From: Phymatolithon calcareum
Lineage: Eukaryota > Rhodophyta > Florideophyceae > Hapalidiales
Direction: 5' to 3'
NCBI GenBank assembly: GCA_977006965.1
Contig: OZ345364.1
Coordinates: 806,001-870,000, forward strand
DNA length: 64,000 bases
The position numbers were made by a program, and so were the translations under genes. The notes under the pieces are model-generated. The model was not told where the DNA came from and made no database searches. It was given only the letters and a program-made list of their open reading frames with translations. Below, in pieces: positions 18,954 to 29,304 of the stretch (the first letter of the stretch is position 1; each line of letters begins with the position of its first letter).

Positions 18954-19329
18954 GCACTGCCTTGCGAGCATCACCGGGAGTGATTTCACAGGATCCTTCG
19001 AGAGACAAAACAGAGGGATTTTCTATCATAGAGCTACCGAATTTAAAAACGGGCTATAACCCGCTTATCGACCGATTGAAAACTGAAAAGGAGTTCTATA
19101 ACGGCTCCTTGCGATCTATCCACCGACAATCTAACCACAGAATGGTGCTAATCGCAGACTCCGACGTTTAGCACTCGACGTACTATTAGTCTAGTGTCAG
19201 ATAGTGCCCCCCTTTCGCAAGGTGTGCAATGTTCCAGTTCGAGGAAATTATGGTGGGCGAGGAAAGGACTCCGCTATTCACAGAAAAACTTGATGACACG
19301 CATGGTGCGTCAATGACGGGGCCAGGTGG

Positions 19330-19726
19330 ATGAATTTTGCCGGGGGGAAGCCAACTCAGATTACTATCTTTGATTTTCCAGTTCTGGATGCATTTTTAAT
19401 CAATACGATCATCTCCAAATGTATCTCAAGATGTGGCGCGAAATCAGTGCACGAAATCCCGAGCGCACTGGCAAACGTTTCTTTTTGCGCGCGAGCAGTG
19501 CGGAATATATGGAACGCCTGTCCCAGTCCAAGTTCTTCGCTGCAAGCCCAAAAGGCCAAAACTACTTCAAGACTACGACACTGCTCATGGAACACAGGGA
19601 ACAATGGCTTCCTTGCTCCTCGAGGCTGGTCACAGCGACGCGTCTGTCGCTCTAAGAACAGGACATCTGGACCTGCGAAGCATAAAAACGTACACCACTT
19701 TACAGGGGGGCTTTGCCGTTATGTAA
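19330..19726 (+). pseudogene. Crypton-like tyrosine recombinase, relic
   Basis: Two overlapping frames (19419-19655 and 19433-19726) carry a decayed YR transposase. The second ends with HGTQGTMASLLLEAGHSD, SVALRTGH and SIKTYTTLQG, the C-terminal catalytic region of Crypton-type recombinases (H..R, H/R..GH, Tyr). The conserved Arg after the first His is Gln here. The nucleophile Tyr is kept. The N-terminal part (YLKMWREISARNPERTGKRFF) is in another frame. Crypton enzymes excise and integrate DNA through a circular intermediate; this copy is inactive. Confidence 0.75.
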
Positions 19727-20419
19727 TCACTGGGAGTGATAAGAAAAAGAATGGGTTTATCTTGAAAAGGGGTGATCTCTCTCCGATGAGAAGATGAGAT
19801 GCCCAGTCTAAGGTGCGATCAGGATCGCCGCTTCAAATGGGCAGGGGCGTTATGATATCGCAGAGAGTATAAGTGTCGCTAATTACACTCGTGCAGCATT
19901 GCGTGTCTACAGTTAGCAGCAAAGAGATTTATTTGCTAAGTGCGATGTGGCTCATTTCCTGCGAGTGAAATTGAGAAGAGCCAGAAGATCGAGCGTGATA
20001 CAGAAGATAAAGTAACTTTTCCTCTCAAGGAAGCTAGGGGTGGCGATGTCGGCACGACCCATTTCAGGAAGAGCATTCCGAAACCGGGTGCTATGACACA
20101 TTCTGATAACACAAATGAATACGGCCGCCACTCTGGGATTGCTTGTATGCAGACTAGCGCAATTAGTGTTCCACTCAATCATCATTAATAGTAGGCATTG
20201 GCTTTCGAAGTGTTGTTCATAAACGATCCTAAATACTTATACGAATTATATCTTTGCAGTTTCTTCGGTTTCAGTCGGACTTTCCTACATTCATCAAATG
20301 CTCCCTGTGGTTTTCAGCACGTTTATCACCTTCTTCAGGATACATCAGGATGGAAAAAACTCCTTCAAGGTACCAGTGGGTCTAGTAAAATCCGAAACTC
20401 CGATTATTACATAAATCTC
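19727..20419. other. No recognised gene
   Basis: It may contain the 3' remnant of the Crypton-like element, but I see no defined boundary, repeat or coding region. Confidence 0.45.
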
Positions 20420-20432
20420 TGTCTGCACTACT

Positions 20433-20567
20433 TTTTTATTGCAATTTTTTAAAGCCCCGCAGTCATACGAATATACGGGCAGGGCTTCCTCAGGTGCTGC
20501 CCTCCCTAGGGCGGCTCTACTCTTATGTCTGGCATTCTATCTGAGACCCTAGCATTTGTTCGTTTGT
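20433..20567 (-). mobile_element. LINE family B short copy B3 (135 bp) with TSD
   Basis: This is the B 3' UTR only, nearly identical to 1896-2030. It is flanked by a perfect 13-bp TSD, TGTCTGCACTACT, at 20420-20432 and 20568-20580. Confidence 0.93.
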
Positions 20568-20853
20568 TGTCTGCACTACTGTACTTCCATTCAACCCTAC
20601 AATCATTCTACACTATGCTCGTAATGGCTTTGCTGCGATATTGTAGACATGGCCAGTTCTTCACACAAATAAGCGAAAAAGACACTAGATGCGCATATTT
20701 ATTACATCTACCACGTCTACGTTCTTCCAGGGCTAGCATGTCTGCATTATTTTTCTTGGACTTTCTTTCACTACGGTGCATCAAAACGGCTTGCTAGTGT
20801 CATTTTGCCTGTCTAGTAAGGGTAGAGTTTATGGTTGAGTGAGAATTTGTCTT

Positions 20854-22338
20854 GAAGAAGAAGTTAGATTGTTATTTAAAAGTTACATACGCATGTGCTC
20901 ACGCTTGGTGCACAGACCCGGGGAAGTCGCTAAACTCGCCCATGGCGCCATCGGCGCAGAAACGACTCGGGACGTCGCAAACTCCCATGTGCGTACCGTC
21001 GCTCGTCAAGAGACGGTATACTCTGCGTGGCAATAGAAGCGATATGATTTTCCCCCTCGAGATCTCTTCTGTGAGACCAGAGGTAGGTTTTGGAGTTTTG
21101 CTGACTATGTCACTTTTAGCGAAATGGAGCTTTTGGGTTCCGATTGAGTCCTAGTGTCTCGCCAGAAGTGTTGCCCCAATCGTCAGCAGATGCATTGGTA
21201 ACACTATAATAAAAATTTCTTCTTCTTCTTCACGCTTGGTGCAACTGTCCTAGGGCTAAGAGGTTTCGGCGAGATTCTGTCTATGGAAGAGTTTCTTTTC
21301 TTGTTGGTGTAACACGATTCAGTGGACTACAAAAACTCGCCTCTGGTCTCCTTCGGGACCTCGCGGGGGAAATTTACTCCCGTGTCCTGTGGCACGCCGT
21401 GATTTGGGGTTGCGGCCAGTCCTTACTTGTTCACAGCCTGAAACATGGATAGGAGCTCGTCTAATGTTCGCTTTGTCTAGGCGCTGTCCTCTTTAGATAG
21501 TCTGTCCTTTGTTAGGCCATTTATCACGTCTTCGATGGCATCTTTCCACATTGGCCGATGAGATCGATAAGGGTGGAGCTGCTCATTGGAGGGAACATTC
21601 CAAATGACCACTTCATGGCAATTGTTCTATGTCTTCTTTAATTGAAGAGAAGGTGCGGGGGTAACGACACTTTCGCGTGCGGTATAGGTCGTTTTTTCCA
21701 CTTACCACATCCTCTGCGGCCTCCAGTATCTTGTTTCTTTGGTGTTTCTTGATGTTTGTCGTAGCTGTCGTTTCGATTGCAGCTTCGCACAGGAATCCAT
21801 TCACTCTCTCGTGGACAATATCTCTCTCCGCTTTTAAACGTTCCTTGTTCGCGATCTCTGTTGTTTGACCAGATATCAGCGCATCGTGTCTTCTTATCTA
21901 TCTCTGCACAAAGCGTCTTGTAACGACATCTCTTCTTCCCTTTGGTTGGAGGATGCGACACATGGCCCGGCACCTGTCCAAGCTTATTTTTTCTAGTTTC
22001 CCAAGGATTTGCCCGAAGAACATATATTCAGCTTTTCTGACTTCCGACGCCACCTTCGCGGTCCAAGGTGTGAGATGTAAAGCATATTCCCATCTTGAGT
22101 ACAAAAGAGGTTTTTACAACCTCGCGAGGTGGACACCATTAGTAAACACGCCCAGCCGTCGGAGATACCCGAGAACATTTTTGGATTTCTTGATCCTGTC
22201 TGTCAGTTTGGTGTCTGAAACTCCCTGTTCCGTTAGTGCTACCCTGAGGTATTTTACCTCCCGGAGAGTCTTTAGCCGCCTCCTCGAGAGGCGGAAGCTA
22301 TGACCTGCCGTGTCCTTGGTCCGAAAAATTACGCTTTT
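20854..22338 (-). mobile_element. LINE family A, copy A2, interrupted by A'
   Basis: This 5'-truncated A copy runs from a GAA tail (20854-20863) through the 3' UTR into ORF2 coding sequence up to about 22338. It meets the 5' end of C3 head to head. Within its 3' UTR a plus-strand A' copy (20913-21229) is inserted with its own TSD. The coding part is very similar to A1 but more damaged. Confidence 0.9.
20913..21229 (+). mobile_element. LINE A' copy nested in A2 (317 bp)
   Basis: This plus-strand A' 3' UTR ends in a TTC-repeat tail. It is flanked by a duplication of A2 sequence, TCACGCTTGGTGCA, at 20899-20912 and 21230-21243. A family member has inserted into another member of the same lineage. 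Confidence 0.92.
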
Positions 22339-22341
22339 CAC
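21613..22341 (-). pseudogene. LINE A2 ORF2 C-terminal fragment
   Basis: Several short frames on the minus strand together reproduce the A1 protein: RLSRRRLKTLREVKYL, WEYALHLTPWTAKVASEVRK, GRRDVVTRRFVQR, VNGFLCEAAIETTATTNIKK. Indels separate the frames. The copy begins after the RT catalytic core, so it has no FADD motif. Confidence 0.85.
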
Positions 22342-22386
22342 ATAAGGACTGAAAAGGGATTAGACTCCATACTACTATACAGCATC

Positions 22387-22560
22387 GTAGAAGGAGCCCA
22401 GAGGTTGTTTTTTGTAGTCCACTGAATCGTTTTACACCAAAAAAAGGAACTCTGCTATAGACTAAATCTAGCCAAAACGTCTTAGCCCTAGGAAAGTTGC
22501 CCCAAGCGTCAGCAGATGCGTTGGTAACTTTTTAATAAAAATCTATCTTTCTTCTTCTTC
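22387..22560 (+). mobile_element. LINE A short copy nested in C3 (174 bp)
   Basis: This family A 3' UTR has a TTCTTCTTC tail. TSD TACAGCATC lies at 22378-22386 and 22561-22569. Confidence 0.9.
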
Positions 22561-22859
22561 TACAGCATCATCATAATTGACAATATGGAAAACGACGAGT
22601 CCCTGTATTTGGGACCAGACGATACACTAGTGTCTATGTGACGAACACCCTCAAACGAGAGAATTTCCCTCAATTGAGGGTGGATTTAAATGCTCGAAAA
22701 AGTTTGTAAAAAGAATGCGGAACAGATTTTGAGCGCCATATTCGGAAAGGCGACATTTTTTTCTTGGTAGGGAGTACCCATTTTAGTACCTTAAAGTCAC
22801 GTCGTTCGCCGGTAGGGATGAAAATCTGCTGGTCACTCAGAAAAAAAATATCTGCCATG

Positions 22860-23890
22860 CCTCGAGAAAAAGACCCGCGCTGGGTGGTCGGTGCGGCCGT
22901 ACACACCAGTGCCAAGTCCTGCACAGTGCTGCGGACTATGCGGAGCATTTTCCAGTTCAAAAAAGGTGACCGGCACGGTTCAAGAGGTGCAGGTTGATGA
23001 AATCAAGGGTCGCTCGAGCACGTCACTTCGCATGAAATGGGTCCTTGTTCAGAAACCAATCGAAAAGACTAAGATTAAGACTATCAAGATTGTCAACATC
23101 AAGGCAGGGAAGGCTGACAAAGGCGCTTGTTCCTCTCGAATGCTTGTATCGAGTCCCACCCGGCAAAATTCTGTACCTCGAACGCCGGCTTACAGTACTG
23201 GCGGTCGAACATCTTCTTCGCCAAACGCCGAGTTTTGCGTTCAGCATCAAGCAAACTCTCGACAGAAGGCAACACAAACCTACTATACAATCAACAGGAG
23301 CTCTGAACGCCCTATTGCGGGTTCCTTCGCCTACACCCTGCATGATTCTTGGGACCAAAAATTGCAAGAGGAGCTTGATGTCATTGCGCCAGACCGTGAG
23401 AAGAGTATATTTGCTCATGGAGTGCCATGGTTCGAACGCCAAGTTCTATGTCCAATTGGGGGAAGGATTCCGCGACAGTTCTGGAAAGTTCGCACTATAA
23501 ATAGAGATGTTATATTCGAGAACGGTGGCATCGGGTTCCACACATCGTAGGATTCCTTCATGATGATGTTTCGCCGAGTGCAGCTGCGAACAATTGTTGC
23601 TTAGGTATCCGCTAAGTTGAAACGAATAGGAAGACCGGAGGCTAAGATTCTCGGAATACTTGTCCTCATGAATTCGGCGCAAAGAAATTTTTGGAAGTTT
23701 TCTATGGGGAAAAAGTATATCTTCACTCCTTCACTTTCAAGCAGTGAGATGACCAGAGCCAGGTTCTCCGAGTACCTCCGGTGCGTCACATTCACCGTGC
23801 AATCAAGTGAACGTGGCACTATGCCTTCAGTACAGTACCGGTGGGCGCTCGTTCAGGATTTTATCGATGCTAAATTGGGTTTTTTGTGAT
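22860..23890 (+). pseudogene. T1 transposase remnant, piggyBac-like
   Basis: The N-terminal block reads MPREKDPRWVVGAAVHT, shifts by one base, then SKKVTGTVQEV, GRSSTSLRMKWVL and KTKIKTIKIVNIKAG. The same block is present in T2. After a stop at 23548, another frame gives RERWHRVPHIVGFLHDDV. Further on, MTRARFSEYLRCVTF and YRWALVQDFIDAK resemble the block before the DDE domain in piggyBac-type transposases. The frame ends at 23889 inside a perfect inverted repeat, and no DDD catalytic core follows. The assignment to a piggyBac-like family is by motif memory and is moderate. Confidence 0.5.
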
Positions 23891-23917
23891 CATTAAAATG
23901 ATCACAAAAAACCCAAT
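23874..23917. repeat. Perfect 21-bp inverted repeat with 2-base loop
   Basis: The left arm 23874-23894 and right arm 23897-23917 are exactly complementary, separated by AA. It lies where the T1 transposase frame stops and may mark the join of an internal deletion. It would form a strong hairpin or cruciform. Confidence 0.95.
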
Positions 23918-24684
23918 GTGTCTCTGTTAGACCTGGTTTTGCTTTGCCAAGTTCATATCTCTTGGTATGGAAACGGAGGCCATTGGATTGAAAATGACCT
24001 CCTTCAGGACCTCGCCATCTAACCTAAACCGCAGAAAGGTTGCGAGTTACAGAATTCAGACTAAGGAAAAAGTGAGATAATGCTGCATCTTAATCTGGGT
24101 ACCACGACAAATGGCGAGAAGCAAAACGCTTTGAAAGTTGAAACTGCCCATAGTACAATTGTACTGCGCCGTCTTTTGACCCTATACTCTTGTACAAGGC
24201 AAATTGTCCTCCGGGATTCACTCTGCCTCGCGCAATAATCATCGTTGTTCAGTACTCCAAAAGATATATTTGCCCCAAGGGCGGTGTTGAAATCGACGTA
24301 ACTCCTCCGAAAATGGAAAAGTAAGGAACAGGTGGCATGATGACTACTTTAGCTGTTCAAAACAACTGCAGAGTCTGACAAGTCAAGGAATTAACCCTCG
24401 TGTTCTCATCATGTAGTAGACTTGCTGGCGCCGCAATCAACATATTTGGCACTTCAGCAGGTAGAAACTGTTTTGCTAAGCATGCTGAACACATCCATTA
24501 GCTTGATGCCTTTGATGAGCCCATTAATGCGTAGCTTTCGTTGGCAAAAATAATTGATTCTCATTCCCTCAATTGAGGGAAAATTCCCGTCACATAGACA
24601 CTAGAATGAACAAGTTATGAAAAGCTGCTCCCAGACAGTCTTAGAAGTGTTAATGAGGGCTTTAAAATAAATAACCAGTCATAT

Positions 24685-25066
24685 TGTGATGGTCCTCCGC
24701 GTCAGAACGTTCCGCCGAAATTCTTCTCTAGATTTTATGATCCTGCGGCACCTGACGGAAGCTGAAAGTTTCCTTTCCATCATGGCCCAGGGATAGAGTA
24801 TGCCACACTCTTTAATCAATGGTGAATAAAAGTGCAGTAATGCCCACGAAAATTGTCAAACATTCAGGCCAGATTCAGATCACCATAATCTGGATCGATG
24901 ATTCTAATTGCGAGCTGAATTCGTCGAGACTGCACCGGAATGACCAAGGGGCAAGTTCTCGCTCTGGCGAAGGAGAATGCATCGGCGCTGCTCTAACGAC
25001 AATCGCACTATGGACGTTTCGTCGCATGCTACGAATAGCTCTCAGAAGTCGTATGCTGATCGGAAC
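24685..25066. other. No recognised gene
   Basis: This is host-like sequence between C3 and G2. An open frame at 24819-25079 has no recognisable domain and is cut by the G2 insertion. Confidence 0.4.
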
Positions 25067-25748
25067 AGTCGACATATGAGAAGGAACAAGGAGAAGGAAT
25101 GCATGTATCCAAATGAAGTGCCCGAAAGCAGAAACAACCATGAATGGCAGTACACAAGGAAAGACATCGCCGCGATGGAGACCAGAGAGCCGTTTGGTGA
25201 AGCTGTAAAGCATATCCAAACAAACCAGTCTTCGCAAATACTTCGATCTGGTACGACCTAGAAGGAGAAAAACGACTAGAAGAAAAAAAGGCGCAGGTGA
25301 GCTCTTACTATTTAGCAAAACACTCATAGAACGCATGGAGAACGAAGAAGGCCTGTTTTGATTCGTATAAGGCAAGGCAAAAAGCGGTCGAGTCCAAGCA
25401 CCAGCAATCCTGTAGAAGACTGAGAGAGGATCAGGCATTGGGAACAATATACGGCAATATCAATATACGGCAATATACGGGTATTTCAATACTATTTATC
25501 GATGTGTCTCTATTTAAATACGTATTGGAAAGCGGCCACATTGTAGGTCTATTTATTGTCAGTGCGATACGTTATGCGACATCACGCACGAGAGTAACTA
25601 ATGAAAAGATAGTGTCTTGTTTTTACACAATGTTACTTCTACATTCGATCCCAAAACGACGTCGCCAGAATTGCGTCGCACTGTGTCTCGTCGTTCACAG
25701 ATGAGCATGGCGAGCAAACCATGAGCGGGCGATGTTGTACGAGCCCTC

Positions 25749-26060
25749 ATGACCAAGTGCGAAGATGTTGTCAAAGACATACCGTCCCGAAAAGGCGAAG
25801 AGTTTACTCGTCACGGTGTGGCCTGTTTTTCCTTTTCGTGTCCTCGCGGCGTAAATTGCAAGAATCCTGTACCGAGTGTTTCTTTCGAGAAAGGTACTGG
25901 GTGGAGAAACCCGTACTCTCACCTTCTTTCCTGCGTCGCAGGCGGCGATGAACAGAAATTGCTCCAGATGTATCGAGCATCCTTGAATAAGACTCCATCT
26001 ATTCCAGCGTACTTCGAGTCTGTCCAATCGACTACTACACGAGGCAAGATATACTTATGA
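25749..26060 (+). pseudogene. N-terminal BED-like fragment of a hAT transposase
   Basis: The open frame contains GVACFSFSCPRGVNC, a stretch with a Trp, and YSHLLSCVAGGDEQKLLQMY. The C...C...H...C spacing with HLLSC resembles a BED-type zinc finger, which hAT transposases use to bind DNA. The rest of the transposase (RNase H core) is missing. Its position inside a CAGG-ended element with an 8-bp TSD supports the call; on sequence alone it is weak. Confidence 0.45.
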
Positions 26061-26209
26061 ATGCATGACTGTTGCACGATTGTTTCGGACAACTGTAGGC
26101 AATAGACATATTGGTAGACTCGTAGATATTGCGGTACGGATTGGTAAACTCGAGCTATTGGCTATTGGTATTGTGCCTCGAACTCTGAAACCAATACGAC
26201 ATCAAAATA

Positions 26210-27348
26210 GATATTTGATGATTTTATTTTTGAGAGCTCCCAAAGCCTCACCTTGGAGTAACGGGGCAGCTCTTGCATAATCTCTACGCTATAGTCATCT
26301 GGCTGCTCAAAACGTTCTTGATTCGTAATTCTCTCCCAACAAGAGCTCCGGTTAGTCTCTTGCATTCAAACTCAATTTCTGTACTCATCTTCGATGACGC
26401 TAGAGTACGTTGTAAGGCGACTAGTTCGACCACCGTGGTAATCCCACAGTACGCACCCAACACTGATTTCCTCCAAAGGGGTGCTCGGTTGAATGTCAAC
26501 CTTAGGCACCTTAAACGTGTTGTTCTTTCTCCTATGTAAAGGATCCCTGGTAGCTTGCCTTCAATAGGAATCTTCATTGACCTGCCTTCTTCTTCCTTTT
26601 CCCATACCTTAATTGTTTCTTCTCTCCTCGTCTTCTTCGTGACAGATCCCTCCTGGGATTTCTGAAGGGCTTGTCGCAAGTCTTCATACATCTTGAGATA
26701 TTCAATATCCTTCATTGCTTCCTTTACGTCCTCATCTCTTCCAACGTACTCTTCTGTTTCTTCAAGGCGCTTTTTGTGCCTTACCAGGCTTAATGCAAAC
26801 CTTTCTGCTTGATGACGTCTCCTCATCTTTGGTGGTCCCAGTCGGCACAGAACTCGCATTCGGTCCCGGCGGTGTTCGGCATACTTTCCGAAAACATTTT
26901 TGTAGAACAAGCCCTCTGCCGACTCGATTGCCGAGAGCAATCGATTTGTCATTGGAGTAACGTGTAACGCATACTCCCATTTCGGGATAATTAGCGACTT
27001 AAAGATCCTGATGCATGTCTCCGGTTTGAATCCTCGAACATTCACTCCAAGCTCCCGCAGCTTATGTATGCATCCTGCAGCATTTCGAACTCTTGCTATG
27101 GCCGTGTCATCCGTAACACCCTTGTTATTCATGCTTACCCCAAGATACGAGAGTCTCCAGGCTTGATATAGTTCTCGTCCTGCCAAGTAAAACGTGTGCT
27201 TCTGAAGTCCTTTGTACTTAAGAACTTCGCTTTTTCCTGGTTTTGTGTTCCATTTCATGCCATTTTCGCTTGCCCAACTGGTCGCTATATCAAGAAGTTT
27301 CTGCATTCCTCGTCCTGTCTTCGCTTGAAGCTGAACATCATCTGCGAA
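26210..27348 (-). mobile_element. LINE family D, copy D1, nested in the hAT-like element
   Basis: This 5'-truncated LINE has a perfect 14-bp TSD, ACGACATCAAAATA, at 26196-26209 and 27349-27362. It starts inside the RT at the FADD motif and ends with an AAATAAAATCATCAAATATC-type tail on the element strand. It is the innermost layer of a three-level nest. Confidence 0.95.
26284..27306 (-). CDS. LINE D1 ORF2 C-terminal half (open, 5'-truncated)
   Basis: The 340-residue frame is open to the truncated 5' end, where FADDVQLQAKTG (RT motif C) can be read. Downstream are WNTKPGKSEVLKYKG, LSYLGVSMNNKGVTDD, CIRIFKSLIIPKWEYALHVTP and a C-terminal part with VVELVALQRTLASSKM. The order of motifs equals family B, but identity is low, so D/E is a separate lineage. 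It is a fragment and cannot act alone. Confidence 0.88.
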   Translation of the reverse strand: MQKLLDIATSWASENGMKWNTKPGKSEVLKYKGLQKHTFYLAGRELYQAWRLSYLGVSMNNKGVTDDTAIARVRNAAGCIHKLRELGVNVRGFKPETCIRIFKSLIIPKWEYALHVTPMTNRLLSAIESAEGLFYKNVFGKYAEHRRDRMRVLCRLGPPKMRRRHQAERFALSLVRHKKRLEETEEYVGRDEDVKEAMKDIEYLKMYEDLRQALQKSQEGSVTKKTRREETIKVWEKEEEGRSMKIPIEGKLPGILYIGERTTRLRCLRLTFNRAPLWRKSVLGAYCGITTVVELVALQRTLASSKMSTEIEFECKRLTGALVGRELRIKNVLSSQMTIA

Positions 27349-27593
27349 ACGACATCAAAATATTGCTCCCAAGGCCTGGATAGGATTACTTTGAATCCTG
27401 AGTTTTCCCGTCTACTATTCTAGTGGGCGCTTCGTGAGCTGCACAAAGGTAGGTAGCATCAGAGAAAGCCTCGCTCATATCTTCGGAAGTCTGTGGGGCT
27501 TTTAAATAAACTTGAAAAAAAAGTCGACATATGCCAACAGCGGAAATTTTGCTGCCTGCACCGCCACGTATCCTTCGCATCCGTATCCATCTG

Positions 27594-27614
27594 CCGTCTG
27601 TATAGAACAGACGG
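27594..27614. repeat. Small hairpin
   Basis: CCGTCTGT and ACAGACGG form an 8-bp perfect stem around a short loop. It lies in host-like sequence after G2. No function is evident. Confidence 0.5.
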
Positions 27615-28308
27615 GGATTGTTTTATCATTCCGGGCCAAATCTTCATCAGAAATAAAATCAGGGGGATATGTGCTGATTTATTATAAAAGTTCCCAAGGC
27701 CTCTCTTCAAGAGAAACACGGCCGCTTTCGCACGATTTTCTAAGCTAACATAGTTTGACTATTCAGTATATCCTTGATTCGTATTTCTCTCCCAACAAGT
27801 GCTCTAGTGAGTCGCTTACATTCATATTCAATTTCAGGACTAATCTTGGATTAAGATAGAATGCGTTGGAACGCGAACAACTCAATCACAGCTGTGACAC
27901 CAAAGTATGCACCTAGTACTGATTTTCTCAAAAGAGGTGCTCTGTTTAATATCAGCGGTAGGCATCGCTACCATGTCGACCTTTCTCTTACGCGGAGAAC
28001 CACCGGTAGATTGTTCGAATCAGTTCGTATCTCGAGCGATCTGCCCTCTTCTTCCTATGCCCATAACTCAATTATTTCTTTTCGTCGCCCTTTCTTTGAG
28101 ACTAAGCCCTCCTCCATTTTATCGAGAGCTTGCTGCAGATCTTCATATTTCTTGAGGCATTCTACGTCCTTGGTTGCCTCCTTAATGTCTTCATCTCTCC
28201 CATAATACTCATCTGCCCCATCGAGGCGCTTCTATTTTCTCACTAGACTCTGCTTGGTGTCTTCTCCTCATGTCTGGTGGTTCTAGTCGGCACAGAACTC
28301 GCATTATA

Positions 28309-29304
28309 TTTGATGATTTTTTGAGAGCTCCCAAAGCCTCACCTTGGAGTAACGGGGCAGCTCTTACATAATCTCTACGCTTAAGTCATCTGGCTGCTCA
28401 AAACGTTCTTGATTCGTAATTCTCTCCCAACAAGAGCTCCTGTGAGTCTCTTGCATTCAAACTCAATTTCTGTACTCATCTTCGATGACGCTAGAGTACG
28501 TTGTAAGGCGACTAGTTCGACCACCGTGGTAATCCCACAGTAAGCACCCAACACTGATTTCCTCCAAAGGGGTGCTCGGTTGAATGTCAACCTTAGGCAC
28601 CTTAAACGTGTTGTTCTTTCTCCTATGTAAAGGATCCCTGGTAGCTTGCCTTCAATAGGAATCTTCATTGATCTGCCTTCTTCTTCCTTTTCCCATAACT
28701 TAATTGTTTCTTCTCTCCTCCTCTTCTTCGTGACAGATCCCTCCTGGGCTTTCTGAAGGGCTTGTCGCAAGTCTTCATACAACTTGAGATATTCAATATC
28801 CTTCATTGCTTCCTTTACGTCCTCATCTCTTCCAACGTACTCTTCTGTTTCTTCAAGGCGCTTTTTGTGCCTTACCAGGCTTAATGCAAACCTTTCTGCT
28901 TGATGACGTCTCCTCATCTTTGGTGGTCCCAGTCGTCACAGAACTCGCATTCGGTCCCGGCGGTGTTCGGCATACTTTCCGAAAACATTCTTGTAGAACA
29001 AGCCCTCTGCCGACTCGATTGCCGAGAGCAATCGATTTGTCATTGGAGTAACGTGTAACGCATACTCCCATTTCGGGATAATTAGCGACTTAAAGATCCT
29101 GATGCATGTCTCCGGTTTGAATCCTCGAACATTCACTCCAAGCTCCCGAAGCTTATGTATGCATCCTGCAGCATTTCGAACTCTTGCTATGGCCGTGTCA
29201 TCCGTAACACCCTTGTTATTCATGCTTACCCCAAGATATGAGAGTCTCCAGGCTTGATATAGTTCTCGTCCCGCCAAGTAAAACGTGTGCTTCTGAAGTC
29301 CTTT
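28309..29304 (-). mobile_element. LINE family D, copy D2, nested in E
   Basis: This copy is nearly identical to D1 but more truncated. A perfect 12-bp TSD, ACTCGCATTATA, lies at 28297-28308 and 29305-29316. Removing the insert and one TSD joins the E reading frame exactly at MRVLC. Confidence 0.95.
28381..29290 (-). pseudogene. LINE D2 ORF2 fragment with one nonsense mutation
   Basis: It aligns residue by residue with D1. A single base change (G in D1, T in D2 on the plus strand at 28935) turns the Cys codon of RVLCRLG into TGA. Both halves stay in the same frame. Otherwise only a few substitutions separate D1 and D2, so both insertions are recent. Confidence 0.9.

Larger units (their letters stand above)
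22631..24600 (+). mobile_element. DNA transposon T1 inserted at CTAG (piggyBac-like remnant)
   Basis: This 1970-bp element has 13-bp perfect terminal inverted repeats, TGTCTATGTGACG (22631-22643 and 24588-24600). Subterminal to each end is the perfect palindrome CCCTCAATTGAGGG, at 22667-22680 on the left and about 24566-24579 on the right. CTAG is duplicated at 22627-22630 and 24601-24604. LINE C1 shows the unfilled site (CTAGAATGAAC), so the duplication is certain. A second copy, T2, starts at 63411, also after CTAG. The inside holds a decayed transposase gene. Confidence 0.9.
22340..24684 (+). mobile_element. LINE family C, copy C3, split by two later insertions
   Basis: C3 segments are 22340-22386, 22561-22630 and 24601-24684. 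They include the end of ORF2 (ATTAGACTCCATACTACT) and a 3' UTR matching C1 and C2. An A tail (22387-22560) and a 1970-bp DNA transposon (22631-24600) interrupt it. Comparison with C1 confirms both empty sites. Confidence 0.88.
25432..27378. mobile_element. hAT-like DNA transposon nested in G2
   Basis: The ends are inverted repeats starting CAGGC: the left reads CAGGCATTGGGAACAATAT and the right, read inward, CAGGCCTTGGGAGCAATAT. An 8-bp target duplication with one mismatch flanks it: GAGAGGAT (25424-25431) and GATAGGAT (27379-27386). CAGG-type ends with an 8-bp TSD are typical of the hAT superfamily. Without the D1 LINE inside it, the element is about 0.8 kb, so it is non-autonomous. Confidence 0.85.
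25079..27521 (+). mobile_element. LINE family G, copy G2, interrupted by a hAT-like element
   Basis: G2 segments 25079-25431 and 27379-27521 form one 5'-truncated family G copy. The ORF2 end also carries a short internal deletion near 25250 relative to G1. TSD GTCGACATATG lies at 25068-25078 and 27523-27533. The first segment encodes YPNEVPESRNNHEW and KDIAAMETREPFGEA; the second is the 3' UTR and A-rich tail. Confidence 0.92.
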
